Below, piece by piece: positions 5,369-6,023 of a stretch of DNA of 6,023 nucleotides. Source of the DNA: Anaerolineales bacterium (lineage in GTDB: Bacteria > Chloroflexota > Anaerolineae > Anaerolineales > UBA6663); the NCBI GenBank assembly GCA_016789245.1, contig JAEURM010000132.1:1-6023 (forward strand). Reading direction: 5' to 3'. Each line of letters begins with the position of its first letter. The stretch's first letter is position 1. The translations under genes were made by a program, and so were the position numbers. The notes below the pieces were generated by a model. That model was not told where the DNA came from, searched no databases, and was given only the letters and a program-made list of their open reading frames with translations.

Positions 5369-6023
5369 TCAACGGCTTTGCGGACTATCCAGCCGCTCGT
5401 AAATCACTAAATCACCCGCCGAGAAGGCCACGCGCATATTTTGCTCAAAGTGGCGCGTATCAATCCGCGTGTTGTATTTGCGGCGCTCCAAATCACTCAC
5501 AATCACATACTTAATATCGTACTTATCCAGCATCGTTAGCGTGGCATTCCAATCGCGTGAGAGATAGAACTCTTGCACTTGGTTTTCACGCCCACCGGCA
5601 TGCTCATCAAAATACTTAGAGCCGCGCCACTGCCACTCATGCCACGGCCACCCGATGACGGTGGGCAAACCTGTGCCCATGGCAATGCGCCCATACTCAG
5701 AGTATGAGCCACCCACGGCTTCCATGACGTGCGGCGTGCCAGTGACGTTGGCATTCAGCCATTGTATCGCCGCCCAATCATTTGGAAAAATATTGCGGAA
5801 GTAGGCTAAACCATCCAGCGTGGCGGTGCCTTCAAACCGGCCGGCTTTGCTATACGTGCCGGCCACGGTGTAAACCAAACTTGCCGCCACCGCCAAACTC
5901 ATAATGGCCGTCATGGTATTCACCACCCACGCGCGCGCATATTGGCTGAGGAGCCACAGGCCAAACGCGCCCGCCACGCCCCACATCACCCACGCTTGAA
6001 AGTAAAACTTGAAGATGGTGTTC
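5369..6023 (-). CDS. DUF2298 / TIGR03662 ('YYY' family) membrane protein, C-terminal part
   Basis: This gene runs off the right edge: the frame stays open to 6023, so the GTG at 5989 is not its start. The 217 visible residues begin NTIFKFYFQAW, a block I recognise as conserved in the family ((M)NTVFKFYLQAW-like). Two hydrophobic segments follow (VAGAFGLWLLSQYA and TMTAIMSLAVAASLVYTVAG). The external C-terminal part then has TLDGLAYF, DWAAIQWLNANV, EAVGGSYSEYGRIAMGTGLPTVIGWPWHEWQWRG (with key residues YGR, TGLPTV, W-HE-WRG), and DKYDIKYVIVSDLERRKY. The family is a large multi-pass protein of Chloroflexi and archaea, probably a GT-C-like transferase; its reaction is unproven. Its partner lies 93 bp downstream, across a repeat tract. 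The stop is TGA at 5371-5369. Confidence 0.88.
   Translation of the reverse strand, partial: NTIFKFYFQAWVMWGVAGAFGLWLLSQYARAWVVNTMTAIMSLAVAASLVYTVAGTYSKAGRFEGTATLDGLAYFRNIFPNDWAAIQWLNANVTGTPHVMEAVGGSYSEYGRIAMGTGLPTVIGWPWHEWQWRGSKYFDEHAGGRENQVQEFYLSRDWNATLTMLDKYDIKYVIVSDLERRKYNTRIDTRHFEQNMRVAFSAGDLVIYERLDSPQSR

Overview
The window looks like a piece of chromosome from a Chloroflexota bacterium, probably of the Anaerolineae type. This is an inference. It rests on two membrane proteins at the right-hand end that match the paired Chloroflexi/archaeal families TIGR03662 (DUF2298, 'YYY') and TIGR03663 (Agl23-like GT-C), on a PDZ/radical-SAM-like/DUF512 protein, and on many short periodic repeats. 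No rRNA or other taxonomic marker is present.

Layout: the first 360 bases hold the 3' end of a major-facilitator transporter gene on the + strand. Bases 361-480 are non-coding and hold two hairpins and a small iterated repeat between convergent genes. Everything from 481 to the right edge is one minus-strand run of five genes. In transcription order these are: the C-terminal end of a DUF2298 membrane protein (running off the window at 6023), a 589-residue TIGR03663-like GT-C membrane protein, cytidylate kinase (cmk), a PlsC-type 1-acyl-glycerol-phosphate acyltransferase, and a DUF512 protein with a PDZ domain and a Cx3Cx2C cysteine motif. Gaps are 93 bp, 7 bp, a 32-bp overlap (if the TTG start is right) and 17 bp, so the last four genes are probably one operon. 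No tRNA, rRNA, CRISPR array or insertion sequence was seen, and no gene-free stretch exceeds 120 bp.

Functionally, the run joins two putative glycosyl-transfer or glycan-export membrane proteins with a CMP/dCMP kinase (CDP/CTP supply for phospholipid and nucleic-acid synthesis) and an acyltransferase that makes phosphatidic acid. An envelope lipid/glycan theme is plausible but not proven. The DUF512 protein has no known reaction.

The most notable feature is not a gene. Six short repeat tracts with 7-bp or roughly 10-bp periods, or of a dispersed hairpin type, sit at or near gene ends, and some have entered coding sequence. One heptamer array lies in an apparent insertion in the DUF512 protein. 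Another provides the stop codon of plsC and places stops in all six frames. A hairpin repeat encodes part of the unconserved PlsC N-terminus. I found no convincing new defence, mobile or biosynthetic system.
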